Part shown: piece after piece, positions 42,714 through 51,316 of the stretch | How the letters are laid out: each line of letters begins with the position of its first letter | Position numbering within the stretch: position 1 is the stretch's first letter | Origin: Pseudomonas sp. CBZ-4 | Lineage (GTDB): Bacteria > Pseudomonadota > Gammaproteobacteria > Pseudomonadales > Pseudomonadaceae | NCBI RefSeq assembly: GCF_000346755.1 | Contig: NZ_ANNV01000102.1 | Location: forward strand, 1 to 64,000 | DNA length: 64,000 nt | Reading direction: 5' to 3' | The notes under the pieces: model-generated | What the model was told of the DNA's origin: nothing | The model's input: the letters and a program-made list of their open reading frames with translations, nothing else | The model's database searches: none | Made by a program: the position numbers and the translations under genes

Positions 42714-43651
42714 ACGGTACGAAATTGGGAAGATATTCCGAACCCCTCCTTGCAGAGCATTAAGGTCCATCCCACAACGGTGTTTGCCGCTCCTTCGACA
42801 CCCGGTTTTAGCTGGTAATTGCACTCCGGACCGAAGCAGAACCAGTCAATCGAACCCTCGTAGTCGATCCGCTCTTGGGTTGCCGCAATCAGAACAGCCA
42901 GCCATTCGAGGTTTTCACGACATCTAGCTGCATCAGCGGTGGACGATTCGGGGAAAATAATCGGTGACAGGTGGCGCTTCAGCGACTGCCCGAGCCGTGA
43001 CTCGTTCAGGCGAAAATCTTCCTCCGGGCAAGCCTGGAGTTTCCTCAGGATAATGCGGTTGTAGAGCTTCCACTGCTGACCGGAACGATCATCGGAAGCG
43101 TCTTCAGAAAACGCCTGATAGGCCAGCACGCTGAGGTAGGAAAACAATTCCAGCAGGGATAAGTGCCCAAGCTGTTTTTCAGCGTTGCCAATCAGCTCAT
43201 CAAAGGGCTTGAGCTGATCCAGCAAACGGTCACAGACACCGAAGAATATCTGCCACTCTCCCCCCACGAGCGCTGCACGAAGCGCAAGCCATAGCGGCGA
43301 AGCAGTACGCTCAAACAGCTTCGAGTAGCGGATTGCCCATCTGAGGGTGTCTGGGGCATGGCTGGCCAGCTCCAGCAGTAGGTCGACACTGACTGCATTG
43401 TCGAAGAGCAGCACCCGACTGAGAGCAAGGCTTGCCAGCTCGGAGCGAGTGACCGCCTCCGCATCATGCCAAAACGGTGCTGAAGCCAGGCCAGTCGCGC
43501 GGTCAAGTGCAGAGAGGTTTTTACCTGCAGGCCGCTGATCCAAGAAATGATGCAAAGATTCATCAAGAGCACGGCCTTTGCCGAGTGCAGGCTGATTCCT
43601 TTCATACACCGACTGGTAATGCTGCCGGCATCGTTCTCCTTTCTCTGTCAT
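42641..43651 (-). pseudogene. Hypothetical backbone gene with a replaced 3' end
   Basis: A 336-residue frame with no recognised domain, mostly helical (LALSRVLLFDNAVSVDLLLELA, GHLSLLELFSYLSVLAYQAF in part). Its last ~25 residues (from about QFRTVQP to the end) are read antisense through the 3' end of the GntR gene and are Ser/Arg-rich, unlike the rest. This suggests that the original C-terminus was lost when the catabolic cargo joined the element backbone near 42715-42740. The remaining N-terminal part may still fold. Function unknown. Confidence 0.55.
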
Positions 43652-43829
43652 CCCACAGCACTCACAGCAGCCTTAGATTCCTGGACAGAGCCTAAACCAT
43701 CGGCCGACCAGGACTCCACAGGCACCGCGCTAGCGTCCAGCACGCTGGCAACCCACCAGATCACCAGCGCGAGCTTGAACTACCGACCCAACCTGCGTGA
43801 TCAATATGGTCGCCAGGGGAGCGAACCGA

Positions 43830-44795
43830 TTAGTCGCCCCGCAAGCCTTTCTTTGCCTGCCCCTTACGCAAGCAACGAGCACCAACCGGCTTGAGTCGCA
43901 GGTGTTGATCATTCTTGACCAGGTAACGCATGGCGTAATGCACGTTACCCCGCGCGTTCAGGTCTCGCCGGTGGATCAGGCCAATGCCAAGCCTGTCTTG
44001 GTATTTATCCTTTTCGAGGTTGCAGTTGTTGAAGCAGCCCTGACCACGGGTAATGCGCTCCCACAGCTCACCGATCCGCTGGGCCTTGTAGATGTCGGCA
44101 TTCACTTCAGCACCGTTGAAGAAGAACGCAGCATGGATGTGATAGCCCCGATCCTCGCCTTGCTCAACGCTGCAGATGTAGCCGGTTTCATGGTCAAAAA
44201 TCAGGTTACGCTCACGCTCAGCAATCAACCGATTCAGGTCGTCGAATACGCGCTCCACACGCAACCTCGCTTGGACCTCTGTCCGGTAATACAGATCAAC
44301 CCTGACCACGCAGGTACGGGCATAGCGATCAAGCACGGCATCCACGTAGCTACCGATCTCGATCTCCTGCTGAATAGCCAGGTAGCGCTGGTCAGCGTCC
44401 CGACGCATGAACCTCTTTTGGGTGCGGAGAGTACGGATGCACTTGGTCAGTTCGTTCAGTGTCTCGCTGGTGCTCAGGTAGCGTGTTCCGTCCTCGCTCA
44501 AGCAGGTAATGCCACATGGGCTGAGCTCAACCCCAATGGTCTGGCAGGCTTGCTGAAAGAGGCTCAAGTGCCAGCTGGACTGGTACTCCACATCTCCCTC
44601 GAACAGCGCGATCATCTGCTCGATCCCATCGAAGTACTTTGACAGCCTGGTTTCACTGACCAGTTCATCACCATGCTTCGAGTATCTGATTCGGTAGGCT
44701 TGGCTATCTGAACGCTGGATGGCGTTGATGAGACGCTCAATCCGGATAGAGGTATCGGACCGGGATGGACTGGTGTGGGTGTTTCGTTTGGTCAT
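43830..44795 (-). CDS. Inovirus Gp2 / YagK-YfjJ family protein
   Basis: A 321-residue protein of the family with inovirus-type Gp2 C-terminal domain, common on P4-like satellites and AlpA-linked integrative elements. The central DLYYRTEVQARLRVERVFDDLNRLI (in part), GYHIHAAFFFNGAEV (H-x-H within a hydrophobic strand, as in rolling-circle initiator folds) and NVHYAMRYLVKNDQHL are seen. It may act in element replication; this is inferred. It is transcribed leftward, behind two perfect hairpins and AlpA. Confidence 0.85.
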   Translation of the reverse strand: MTKRNTHTSPSRSDTSIRIERLINAIQRSDSQAYRIRYSKHGDELVSETRLSKYFDGIEQMIALFEGDVEYQSSWHLSLFQQACQTIGVELSPCGITCLSEDGTRYLSTSETLNELTKCIRTLRTQKRFMRRDADQRYLAIQQEIEIGSYVDAVLDRYARTCVVRVDLYYRTEVQARLRVERVFDDLNRLIAERERNLIFDHETGYICSVEQGEDRGYHIHAAFFFNGAEVNADIYKAQRIGELWERITRGQGCFNNCNLEKDKYQDRLGIGLIHRRDLNARGNVHYAMRYLVKNDQHLRLKPVGARCLRKGQAKKGLRGD

Positions 44796-44981
44796 GGTTG
44801 TGTACCTGATTAGTTTTTGGCATATCAGGTACGTGATGTGTATTTTTTCACCGATGACCTAACCCATAGGCAGGGTGTTAGAGTTCGTGCTGCCATTAGA
44901 GCTCAGGCTATTGCGTGGTTATAAATTGATAGTCCAGAGCTATATAACTAGATCCCGATCCAAGCCCCAGCGGCCACCCCA

Positions 44982-45020
44982 GGCTGGCCGAGCAATGGGA
45001 GCAACATTGCTCGGCCAGCC
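44982..45020. repeat. Perfect 15-bp hairpin A
   Basis: ggctggccgagcaat and its exact complement enclose 9 bases, in the gap between alpA and the Gp2-like gene. No T-run follows on either strand. Confidence 0.75.
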
Positions 45021-45078
45021 GAGAGATTCGCCGCGCTTAACGTTGGGAGAGTTAGCTGAGAACTTTGCCCCCCAACGG

Positions 45079-45120
45079 CATAAACGCCATGACCAGCCTT
45101 AGCGAGTCATGGCGTTTATG
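45079..45120. repeat. Perfect 15-bp hairpin B
   Basis: cataaacgccatgac and its exact complement enclose 12 bases, 8 bases beyond the alpA stop. No T-run follows, so it is not a standard terminator. The 332-base gap (44796-45127) holds no gene. Confidence 0.75.
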
Positions 45121-45127
45121 ATCGGCT

Positions 45128-45358
45128 CTACTTGGCTACACTTAGGCGGCTGGTGGAACGCATTGCAGCCTCCTCCGCCAGGTCACGCTCTTCGATCCTG
45201 GCCAGAATCCAATCAAAGACCTCGCTTTCGACAAATCCAATTGATCTATCGCCTAGCGAGACCGGGGAAACGAACCTGCCTTCCCCGATGTACTTGTACA
45301 GGGTCGACCGAGACAGGCCAGTTGTATCGATTACCTCTTTCAATCGCATGATTCGCAT
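45128..45358 (-). CDS. AlpA-family excisionase/regulator
   Basis: A 76-residue MerR-like winged HTH protein of the AlpA family: MRLKEVIDTTGLSRSTLYKYI then FVSPVSLGDRSIGFVESEV. AlpA controls integrase expression and excision in P4-type elements. AGGAGC lies before the ATG. It supports the whole region being one integrative element with the integrase at the other end. Confidence 0.92.
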   Translation of the reverse strand: MRIMRLKEVIDTTGLSRSTLYKYIGEGRFVSPVSLGDRSIGFVESEVFDWILARIEERDLAEEAAMRSTSRLSVAK

Positions 45359-45426
45359 GAGCAGGCTCCTCTGTATGGCTCAGAGGATCTGCGGTGGCGG
45401 TAAAAAATGACCGGCCTGTAGCTCGC

Positions 45427-46713
45427 CTAGGGTGCCTTGGTCAAAAGCGCCACCTCATAGCGCAGCGCCAGGTCCAATGCATCCTCTCGCACATACGAGT
45501 CAAGCCTCCCTCCGCGCACGTCCCATACCCAAAGACATGTATTGCTGGCTCTGGGGGCTGGATAGACAACCAGCGACACAATGCTCCAGCCATCGCTTCT
45601 GACTGGAGCAGGGATGAGTCTAACCAGCTGGGGCCTGTATCCTTGCCACACTTTCATTCGGCGCAGCCCTTTGTAGATGCTCTCGGCCCATCTACACGCT
45701 TCAGCATGGAAGCTTTCCATCAAGCCATCCCATGGGCCAGGCACACCCCGATCAGCACCAACAGTCAGTGGCCCACCCAGCTCACCAGCAATCCTTTCAA
45801 GAACTGCCGCTTTAACGTCAACAAGCTCGTACTCAGGGGCCGCCCAAATAGCCGTCAGCAGGTGGGATGTATGGCTTGCCAGCTTGTGATAGAGCATATC
45901 CAAAGCTCTAGGCCCCAATACTTTTAGTGCCTCTGTCGTAGGCATTGCCGATTCAAGCATGTCGTACTTGTTCGGCCCCTGAGTTGCGTACACCACCAAT
46001 CCCCGCTGCCTCTGCTTCACACGGAGCTGTGGGTGATCAAGGTTCAGGTAGTAAATGCTCGTGACCTTTGAGCCAACGAAAACCCCATTCGACAGCCCCG
46101 GCACATAGCTACGAACGAACCCCAAGCTCAAAAGACGCTTCAATTGATGCTTGATCGATAAGGAGTCGAGTCCAGTCATGGCCCTGAGCCTCGGCCCTCC
46201 AAGCCCAGTCACGACACCGCACTCGTCAGCCTCGCTGAGAAGAGCGGCCAATAACATCCGGGAGGCAGCCCCCAGCCGCCCCTTGGCACCAGGGGCAGCA
46301 GGTCGACCGTCTTTGCGGGTAGCGGAGCGGGATGACTTTTCCTCCTGATCTGTCGATGCCGACGTTTCACCCTCTCCAACTGCGTAAATGTCCGGCTCAA
46401 GAAAAAGGCGAAGCATTAGCTCTTGGTGGGTGAATTCTCTGCCTACTTCGGCGAGCACTCTAAGCAAGCGCTCCGAGGCAACGTATCCAACACCAGGACG
46501 CCCAACCCCGCCTTCCTGCTTGCTTTCCCTCAGAAGCCTAGCCCTGACCAACTCTTGCGATGCGTCCCGGACAAATCTCTCCGTCAAGCAGAGCTGCTTC
46601 GCTACCGACTTGATCTTGTAAGGGGCCTCCAGACTCAAGTCATTCATGCATAGAAATGCTTGCAGGAAGAATCTTGATTCAGCCTCAACATCAATCTTCA
46701 AGAAGGCTATCAT
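45427..46713 (-). CDS. Hypothetical HTH protein of the element backbone
   Basis: A 428-residue protein. Residues ~25-90 look like a winged HTH (APYKIKSVAKQLCLTERFV, ASQELVRARLLRES); a charged linker follows (~118-145, GEGETSASTDQEEKSSRSATRKDG in pieces), then a second HTH-like part (LRAMTGLDSLSIKHQLKRLLSLGFV). The C-terminal half is unassigned. It is divergent from the 224-residue gene across a palindrome-rich gap, so it may autoregulate or initiate replication. Start could also be the inner ATG 22 codons on. Confidence 0.7.
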   Translation of the reverse strand: MIAFLKIDVEAESRFFLQAFLCMNDLSLEAPYKIKSVAKQLCLTERFVRDASQELVRARLLRESKQEGGVGRPGVGYVASERLLRVLAEVGREFTHQELMLRLFLEPDIYAVGEGETSASTDQEEKSSRSATRKDGRPAAPGAKGRLGAASRMLLAALLSEADECGVVTGLGGPRLRAMTGLDSLSIKHQLKRLLSLGFVRSYVPGLSNGVFVGSKVTSIYYLNLDHPQLRVKQRQRGLVVYATQGPNKYDMLESAMPTTEALKVLGPRALDMLYHKLASHTSHLLTAIWAAPEYELVDVKAAVLERIAGELGGPLTVGADRGVPGPWDGLMESFHAEACRWAESIYKGLRRMKVWQGYRPQLVRLIPAPVRSDGWSIVSLVVYPAPRASNTCLWVWDVRGGRLDSYVREDALDLALRYEVALLTKAP

Positions 46714-46781
46714 AGCTCTTAACCTAAAATTTCATGATCAAATTAGATCAGACTTTATACCCTATTTTCCCACAAACCATA

Positions 46782-46876
46782 ATTCATGTAACAGGACGAT
46801 TAACACATCCTGTAATGAATGAGTTAACCTTACCATTAAACACGCATGACGTATGCCAATTAACAGATCTGTTAAT
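46782..46876. promoter_or_regulatory. Palindromic operator/origin-like region
   Basis: AT-rich divergent gap. A perfect 18-base palindrome ATTAACAGATCTGTTAAT lies at 46859-46876. A near-perfect inverted pair (attcatgtaacagga / tcctgtaatgaat) spans 46783-46820, and a further half-site ctgttaac lies at 46881-46888. All share the ACAG/CTGT core, suggesting one binding protein. Confidence 0.6.
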
Positions 46877-46950
46877 CTCACTGTTAACGATCGTCAAAAA
46901 TCGAACGAGTGCGGCGCACCGGCACCGCTAAACGGGAGGGGTAAGAGGGG

Positions 46951-47625
46951 ATGGCTGAGACTGAAAATGCGCCAAGCTGGCTAAATGAACTCGATCGCAA
47001 AGAGGCGGAGTGGGCAGCGAGCTACCTGTCGAAGCGATGGCCTGAAGGGCTTAAGGCCAAGCCCAGCCCGACACCCCCCATGCTTTACCACTCGCTCGCC
47101 GAGTCGATCCATGAGCTAGAAAAATATGCAGCAGGCGTAAAGCTCATTGAACGGATGAGAAACTCCATCAGACAGCGGCGCTATAGACTGGCGGAAGGCG
47201 GGCGAAAAACGTGCTCTTTCACCCTGCCTCTCAACACCAAGGACAAGCTAAAAATCCTTGCAAAAAATGCTGACACCACCGAAACAGCGATCATAGAAAG
47301 CCTGATCGCAGGCGCCCTGCAGTCGAGCCAAGATCAGAAAGAGGGAAAGCGACGCGAGGCCCTGGAGAAAACAATCACCCGCAACTCAAGCAAGCTTGCG
47401 CAGGAGCTGAACAAGATCAGGCTCGAGGTGACCACCAAGCACCTGGACGCCAGCCTGAGACGACTGGCTGGCTGGCAGGTATACCTCAACGAACAGACCC
47501 CCGAACTTTCGGCTGAGCAGGAGTCAGAAGCTAACAGGATTGCCGAGAAGCGAATGCGCGAGATCCAGGAGGCAATCAGGGCCGTCCTAGCGAAGCATGA
47601 AATGATGAGCCCTAGGAACATCTGA
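46951..47625 (+). CDS. Hypothetical element protein with RHH-like segment
   Basis: A 224-residue, highly charged helical protein. Residues ~86-120 (CSFTLPLNTKDKLKILAKNA, DTTETAIIESLIAGAL) resemble a ribbon-helix-helix DNA-binding unit: a beta strand followed by two helices. Flanking regions are likely coiled coil (LAQELNKIRLEVTTKHLDASL). A purine-rich ribosome site (GGGAGGGGTAAGAGGGG) precedes the ATG. It is the last gene before attR. Possibly a partition or copy-control protein; not recognised. Confidence 0.65.
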   Translation: MAETENAPSWLNELDRKEAEWAASYLSKRWPEGLKAKPSPTPPMLYHSLAESIHELEKYAAGVKLIERMRNSIRQRRYRLAEGGRKTCSFTLPLNTKDKLKILAKNADTTETAIIESLIAGALQSSQDQKEGKRREALEKTITRNSSKLAQELNKIRLEVTTKHLDASLRRLAGWQVYLNEQTPELSAEQESEANRIAEKRMREIQEAIRAVLAKHEMMSPRNI

Positions 47626-47656
47626 GATCAGCCTCCCAGGGCAGCAACTCGCATCA

Positions 47657-47677
47657 GTGTGGGTCAAAGTGTGGGTC
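47657..47677. repeat. Putative integrase arm-type sites, right end
   Basis: Exact copy, in the same orientation, of the gtgtgggtc-aaa-gtgtgggtc pair at 3663-3683. Lies 57 bases inside attR. Confidence 0.55.
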
Positions 47678-47733
47678 AATACGACAAGCAAAAATAAAGT
47701 ATTTTAAAATCAACAACATATTTAATAAGAACA

Positions 47734-47754
47734 CCGGCCACAAGCCGGCTTTTT
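47734..47754. repeat. Right attachment repeat (attR) of the island
   Basis: Exact 21-base copy of the sequence at 3532-3552. It again forms a GC-rich stem with a T-run, so it also works as a terminator closing the element. The rest of 47626-47999 shows no gene. Confidence 0.8.
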
Positions 47755-47999
47755 AATGCCCGCAAGAAAGTCAGAGCGACCTGAGCGTCAATCATCGGTA
47801 ACTCGCCCTCATTCAAAAAATACCCCCGCGGCCTTCACAGCAACGCCGAGCGAACCAAAACCACCTCCCGCCTCACATTGTCCCTTTTGAGTTGACAGTA
47901 AGACACACCACAGCCGATTTATCACCCGAAGCCCACCCATTAATCTGTGCCCATGTTGAACGCAACGCCCAACCAACCTGAACAAAAAAGGATTCAACC

Positions 48000-48632
48000 A
48001 TGAGCACGCCAACCTACAACCGCTTGAACAAAGACGACGCCATCGTACTGCTGGTCGATCACCAGACCGGCCTGATTTCCCTGGTGCAAGACTTCTCGCC
48101 CAACGAGTTCAAGAACAACGTGCTCGCCCTGGCAGACCTGGCCAAGTTCTTCGACCTGCCGACCATCCTCACCACCAGCTTCGAACAGGGCCCCAACGGC
48201 CCGCTGGTGCCGGAGCTGAAAGAGATGTTCCCGGATGCGCCGTACATCGCCCGCCCTGGCCAGATCAACGCCTGGGACAACGAAGACTTCGTCAAGGCGA
48301 TCAAGGCCACCGGCCGCAAGCAGATCATCATTGCCGGTGTGGTCACCGATGTGTGCGTCGCGTTCCCGACCCTGTCGGCACTGGCGGAGGGTTTTGAGGT
48401 ATTTGTGGTCACCGATGCGTCGGGCACGTTCAACACCACCGTGCAGCAGGCCGCATGGAGCCGCATGACCCAGGCCGGCGCGCAGCTGATGAACTGGTTC
48501 TCGGTGGCCTGTGAGCTGCACCGCGACTGGCGCAACGATATCGAAGGTTTGGGGAACCTGCTGTCCCAGCGCATCCCGAACTACCGCAACTTGATGAATG
48601 GTTACTCGGCGCTGACGGCGCGCAAGGACTAA
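48000..48632 (+). CDS. YcaC-like isochorismatase-family hydrolase
   Basis: A 210-residue cysteine hydrolase of the isochorismatase/YcaC group. The catalytic triad is visible as Asp in VLLVDHQTGL, a mid-protein Lys, and Cys in GVVTDVCVAFPT, with the usual cis-peptide before it. Physiological substrate of YcaC proteins is not established. AAAGGA precedes the ATG. It is the first core gene right of the island. Confidence 0.92.
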   Translation: MSTPTYNRLNKDDAIVLLVDHQTGLISLVQDFSPNEFKNNVLALADLAKFFDLPTILTTSFEQGPNGPLVPELKEMFPDAPYIARPGQINAWDNEDFVKAIKATGRKQIIIAGVVTDVCVAFPTLSALAEGFEVFVVTDASGTFNTTVQQAAWSRMTQAGAQLMNWFSVACELHRDWRNDIEGLGNLLSQRIPNYRNLMNGYSALTARKD

Positions 48633-48651
48633 ACACAGCGCGTCAAACAAA

Positions 48652-48680
48652 ATGCCTGCCTTGAAAAAGCAGGCTTTTGT
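48652..48680 (+). terminator. Terminator of the YcaC-like gene
   Basis: GCCTGC/GCAGGC with a 9-base loop, followed by TTTTGTTGTTT, 20 bases after the stop. Confidence 0.88.
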
Positions 48681-48682
48681 TG

Positions 48683-48707
48683 TTTGTGCAGCAGGCTGCT
48701 GCACAAA
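48683..48707. repeat. Perfect palindrome at the left edge of the AbiE cassette
   Basis: TTTGTGCAGCAG, one central G, then its exact complement. A related palindrome (TTGTGCAAGG...CCTTGCACAA) closes the cassette at 50581-50604. Confidence 0.65.
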
Positions 48708-48741
48708 TACGAACCGGACAACTATAGGTCTGGTTCAATCA

Positions 48742-49673
48742 TCAAAAAGCCTGCGCACCCAGTATCTGGCCAACCACACGATCCAGTTTCGCGAATGCCT
48801 CATCCCTCTTGGCAACTGACATCTCTGCGATATTACGCAGCTTCCATTGCACAGCCGGCAGTTGGTCAACCCCCGTCAGGCCTAGCAACGTCCAATCCGG
48901 TTCGGCGCGTTTGAGCGAGAGTAAAAAGGCAGCGTCTTGTTCACAGAACTGTTGTCGCATTGCTGCCAGCAACGCTGCCTGGTTGCCGCCACTTGCTCAA
49001 GCGTGACAGGTTCGCGAGTCATGCCTGCGAACTCAGCCTGGAACAACTCCGTGAAAGGCTTCCATCGTGGAATAAGCAGTTCACTTATGGGGCGTCGATG
49101 ACTGATCAAGTACACCAGAAAGCCCTCAAAGATCTCACGCGTCAAACCTTCCTCACGCAGCATCAACATCACGTCAAAGAGGTCTCTGGGATGCTGCCGG
49201 TCCAGCGCAGCGCAGATTTTCCCACCATATAGATCGGGCAAGGCGACTACCGCGATGGAGGCAAACCCAAAATCGTCTTCAACCAATGCCACCACATCAC
49301 GCTCTTGAGGGGCATGAACAGTGCCGCGAATCACTGGCGAAACTTCAACCTTGATTTGTGCCTGCGGGCTTCTGATTAGAACCCGTAACTCATCGTCTCG
49401 ATTCGCTTGAACAGAGGTAACTACCTGAGGCAAGCCTCGCCCAACTGCGTCAGCAATGCGTCGAAGCGCCTAGCGAACGTCGGTCAACGCCTGCTGGCGA
49501 TTCGAACTGGGCAAATACGCCAAATCGATATCCACGGATAGACGAGGCAGGTCACGTACAAACAGATTGATGGCCGTTCCACCTTTAAGCGCAAAACATC
49601 GCTCCGCCGCAATGTAAGGGATGACCTGCACTAACAAACGAACCTGAGCGATATAACGAGCATCAAGCGCCAC
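48742..49673 (-). pseudogene. abiEii: Broken AbiEii-type toxin (nucleotidyltransferase)
   Basis: Begins at a GTG overlapping the antitoxin stop. The N-terminal part (residues VALDARYIAQ, then CFALKGGTAINLFVRDLPRLSVDIDLAY, quoted in pieces) carries the nucleotidyltransferase G-G-T...D-x-D signature of AbiEii/AbiGii. An in-frame amber TAG at 49470-49472 interrupts it after LTDVR; similarity resumes in the same frame (ALRRIADAVGRGLPQVV to ALDRQHPRDLFDVMLM). A frameshift near 48960 then moves the C-terminus to another frame (AAMRQQFCEQDAAFLLSL). Two lesions make it a pseudogene, unless sequencing errors are present. Confidence 0.85.
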
Positions 49674-50427
49674 TGATAAAGCTCTCCGGCACGGTGATAA
49701 GGAACTCTTTATCGAGTCGACCACCCCGGATGATTTGGCGCTTGCCCTTCCCTAGATCGATGCTGGAAAGATCTATACGCCTATACCACGCGTGACTTGA
49801 GTTTCGTGCCAGCAGAAGAAAAACACGTTTGACTCGAACGGAGTTGCACGACTCAAGCAGGCGTTGCAGGCGTCTCGGGCTTAAGGCTCCCAACCCAGCG
49901 AATACATCGACCACACTGCTGAAAAGCACTTCATTGGCGCTTTGATGGATGAGTTCAAGTATTGCGCGTTCCGGGGTGGAGATTTTTAACTCAAATCGGC
50001 TGCGAGGCACCTGGAAAACTTGTAACGCCAAGTCTTCCATCGCGGCAAATAGCCCACCCGGATTGAAGCTGACGTTGACATTCCAAGGGTACTTACGGAA
50101 CCAGCCTGGAAGGACGGCAGCCGGTGTGCCGAACAGATCGACAGTCGGTTTTCCAAATGTCAGGTAATGGCTGTATCCGACCAAACTCAACGCAGTCGCG
50201 CCTCCTGGCCAAACCTCAACCGAAGTGCCTTGCTGTAATGCGAATACACCGCCCTGCCAATCTATCTCGTCGCCCTTTCGTTTCCACGCACCATGACCGA
50301 CACGCTCCACCCACCCGCTGAGTTGGTATTTGCGCACAAGGCCAGGCCCCACGCCGTGCTCATGAAGCCATGCCTGAGTTGCGACGGAACCAGACGGCCA
50401 GTCAGCAAGCAACTGGTTTATTTTCAT
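49663..50427 (-). CDS. abiEi: AbiEi-type antitoxin
   Basis: A 254-residue type IV toxin-antitoxin antitoxin, intact. It has an N-terminal winged HTH (GSVATQAWLHEHGVGPGLVRKY in pieces, GWVERVGHGAWKR) and a C-terminal domain with YGHY-like LVGYSHYLTFGKPTVDLFG. AbiEi represses its own operon and neutralises AbiEii. Overlaps the toxin frame by 11 bases. With the toxin broken it may be a relic or may protect against an incoming AbiEii. Confidence 0.88.
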   Translation of the reverse strand: MKINQLLADWPSGSVATQAWLHEHGVGPGLVRKYQLSGWVERVGHGAWKRKGDEIDWQGGVFALQQGTSVEVWPGGATALSLVGYSHYLTFGKPTVDLFGTPAAVLPGWFRKYPWNVNVSFNPGGLFAAMEDLALQVFQVPRSRFELKISTPERAILELIHQSANEVLFSSVVDVFAGLGALSPRRLQRLLESCNSVRVKRVFLLLARNSSHAWYRRIDLSSIDLGKGKRQIIRGGRLDKEFLITVPESFISGA

Positions 50428-50580
50428 ATTCCATACACACCTAAAAGGTGATTATTTAAGAAAATAATAAACCAATTTGACACTGAACATGCTTTTCATC
50501 AACCCCAGATAGATACCCAGCCGGCAGCTCGCTGGCAGACTCTGCTCTCGGTAGCCTGTGAACGTCACAGCACGATGAAA

Positions 50581-50604
50581 TTGTGCAAGGGGCGCCTTGC
50601 ACAA
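50581..50604. repeat. Perfect palindrome at the right edge of the AbiE cassette
   Basis: TTGTGCAAGG, loop GGCG, then its exact complement, followed by ATG. It shares TTGTGCA/TGCACAA with the palindrome at 48683-48707. Confidence 0.65.
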
Positions 50605-50671
50605 ATGCTCCCCTTGACTCTCCCCTATACAGCACCCCCTACCCTGAATCCCCCATTCAGGACACCCCACC

Positions 50672-51316
50672 ATGCCCCACCGCATCCTGGTCATCCTCGG
50701 CCACCCCGCCACCACCAGCTTCTGCGCCGCCCTCGCCGATACCTACACCCGCAGCGCAAAAAGCGCCGGCCATGAGGTGCGCGTCCTACGCCTGGGCGAG
50801 CTGGATTTCGACCCGATCCTGCACAACGGCTACAGCCAGATCCAAGCCCTGGAACCCGACCTGCTCAGCGCCCAGGCCGACATCCTCTGGGCCACTCACC
50901 TGACCTTCGTGTTCCCGATCTGGTGGGGCGGCACCCCGGCGTTGTTGAAAGGTTTTATCGACCGCATTTTCCTACCCGGTTTTGCGTTCAAATACCGCTC
51001 GGGCAAGGCATTCCCCGACAAGCTGTTAGCGGGCAGGACCGCACATTTGTTGGTGGCCCTGGACACGCCGCCATGGTATTACCGCTGGATCTATCGCATG
51101 CCGGGCGTCCATCAGATGCGCACGGCCACCCTGGCGTTTTGCGGCATCAAGTCGACCCAGACGTTGCTGTTCGGGCCGGTGTTGGGATCGACAACAGCAC
51201 GACGGGAAAAATGGCTGAAACAAGCCAGCGCACTCGCAGGAAAAGGGAGTTTTCATGTACATCGGCAAAGCCGCGCAACTGTCAGGCACGACCATCAAGG
51301 CGATTCGTCACTATGA
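50672..51316 (+). CDS. Flavodoxin-fold NAD(P)H oxidoreductase
   Basis: A 214-residue quinone reductase-like flavoprotein (MdaB/KefF/NQO type): LVILGHPATTSFCAALA (phosphate loop), WWGGTPALLKGFIDRIFLPGFAF (FMN-binding loop). Its C-terminal ~20 residues are read through the start of the MerR gene (61-base overlap) and look unlike the family, so translation may be coupled. Probably reduces quinones or electrophiles in the cytosol. Confidence 0.88.
   Translation: MPHRILVILGHPATTSFCAALADTYTRSAKSAGHEVRVLRLGELDFDPILHNGYSQIQALEPDLLSAQADILWATHLTFVFPIWWGGTPALLKGFIDRIFLPGFAFKYRSGKAFPDKLLAGRTAHLLVALDTPPWYYRWIYRMPGVHQMRTATLAFCGIKSTQTLLFGPVLGSTTARREKWLKQASALAGKGSFHVHRQSRATVRHDHQGDSSL

Noticed and set aside
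43797..44642. A long frame antisense to the inovirus Gp2-like gene
   Set aside because: The opposite strand has clear family similarity; this frame is its shadow.
3663..47677. The gtgtgggtc double repeat as the recombination core of the island
   Set aside because: It lies inside the terminator repeat at both ends. The terminator copy is longer, outermost and part of a host RNA, so it is the better att core; the inner pair fits arm sites.
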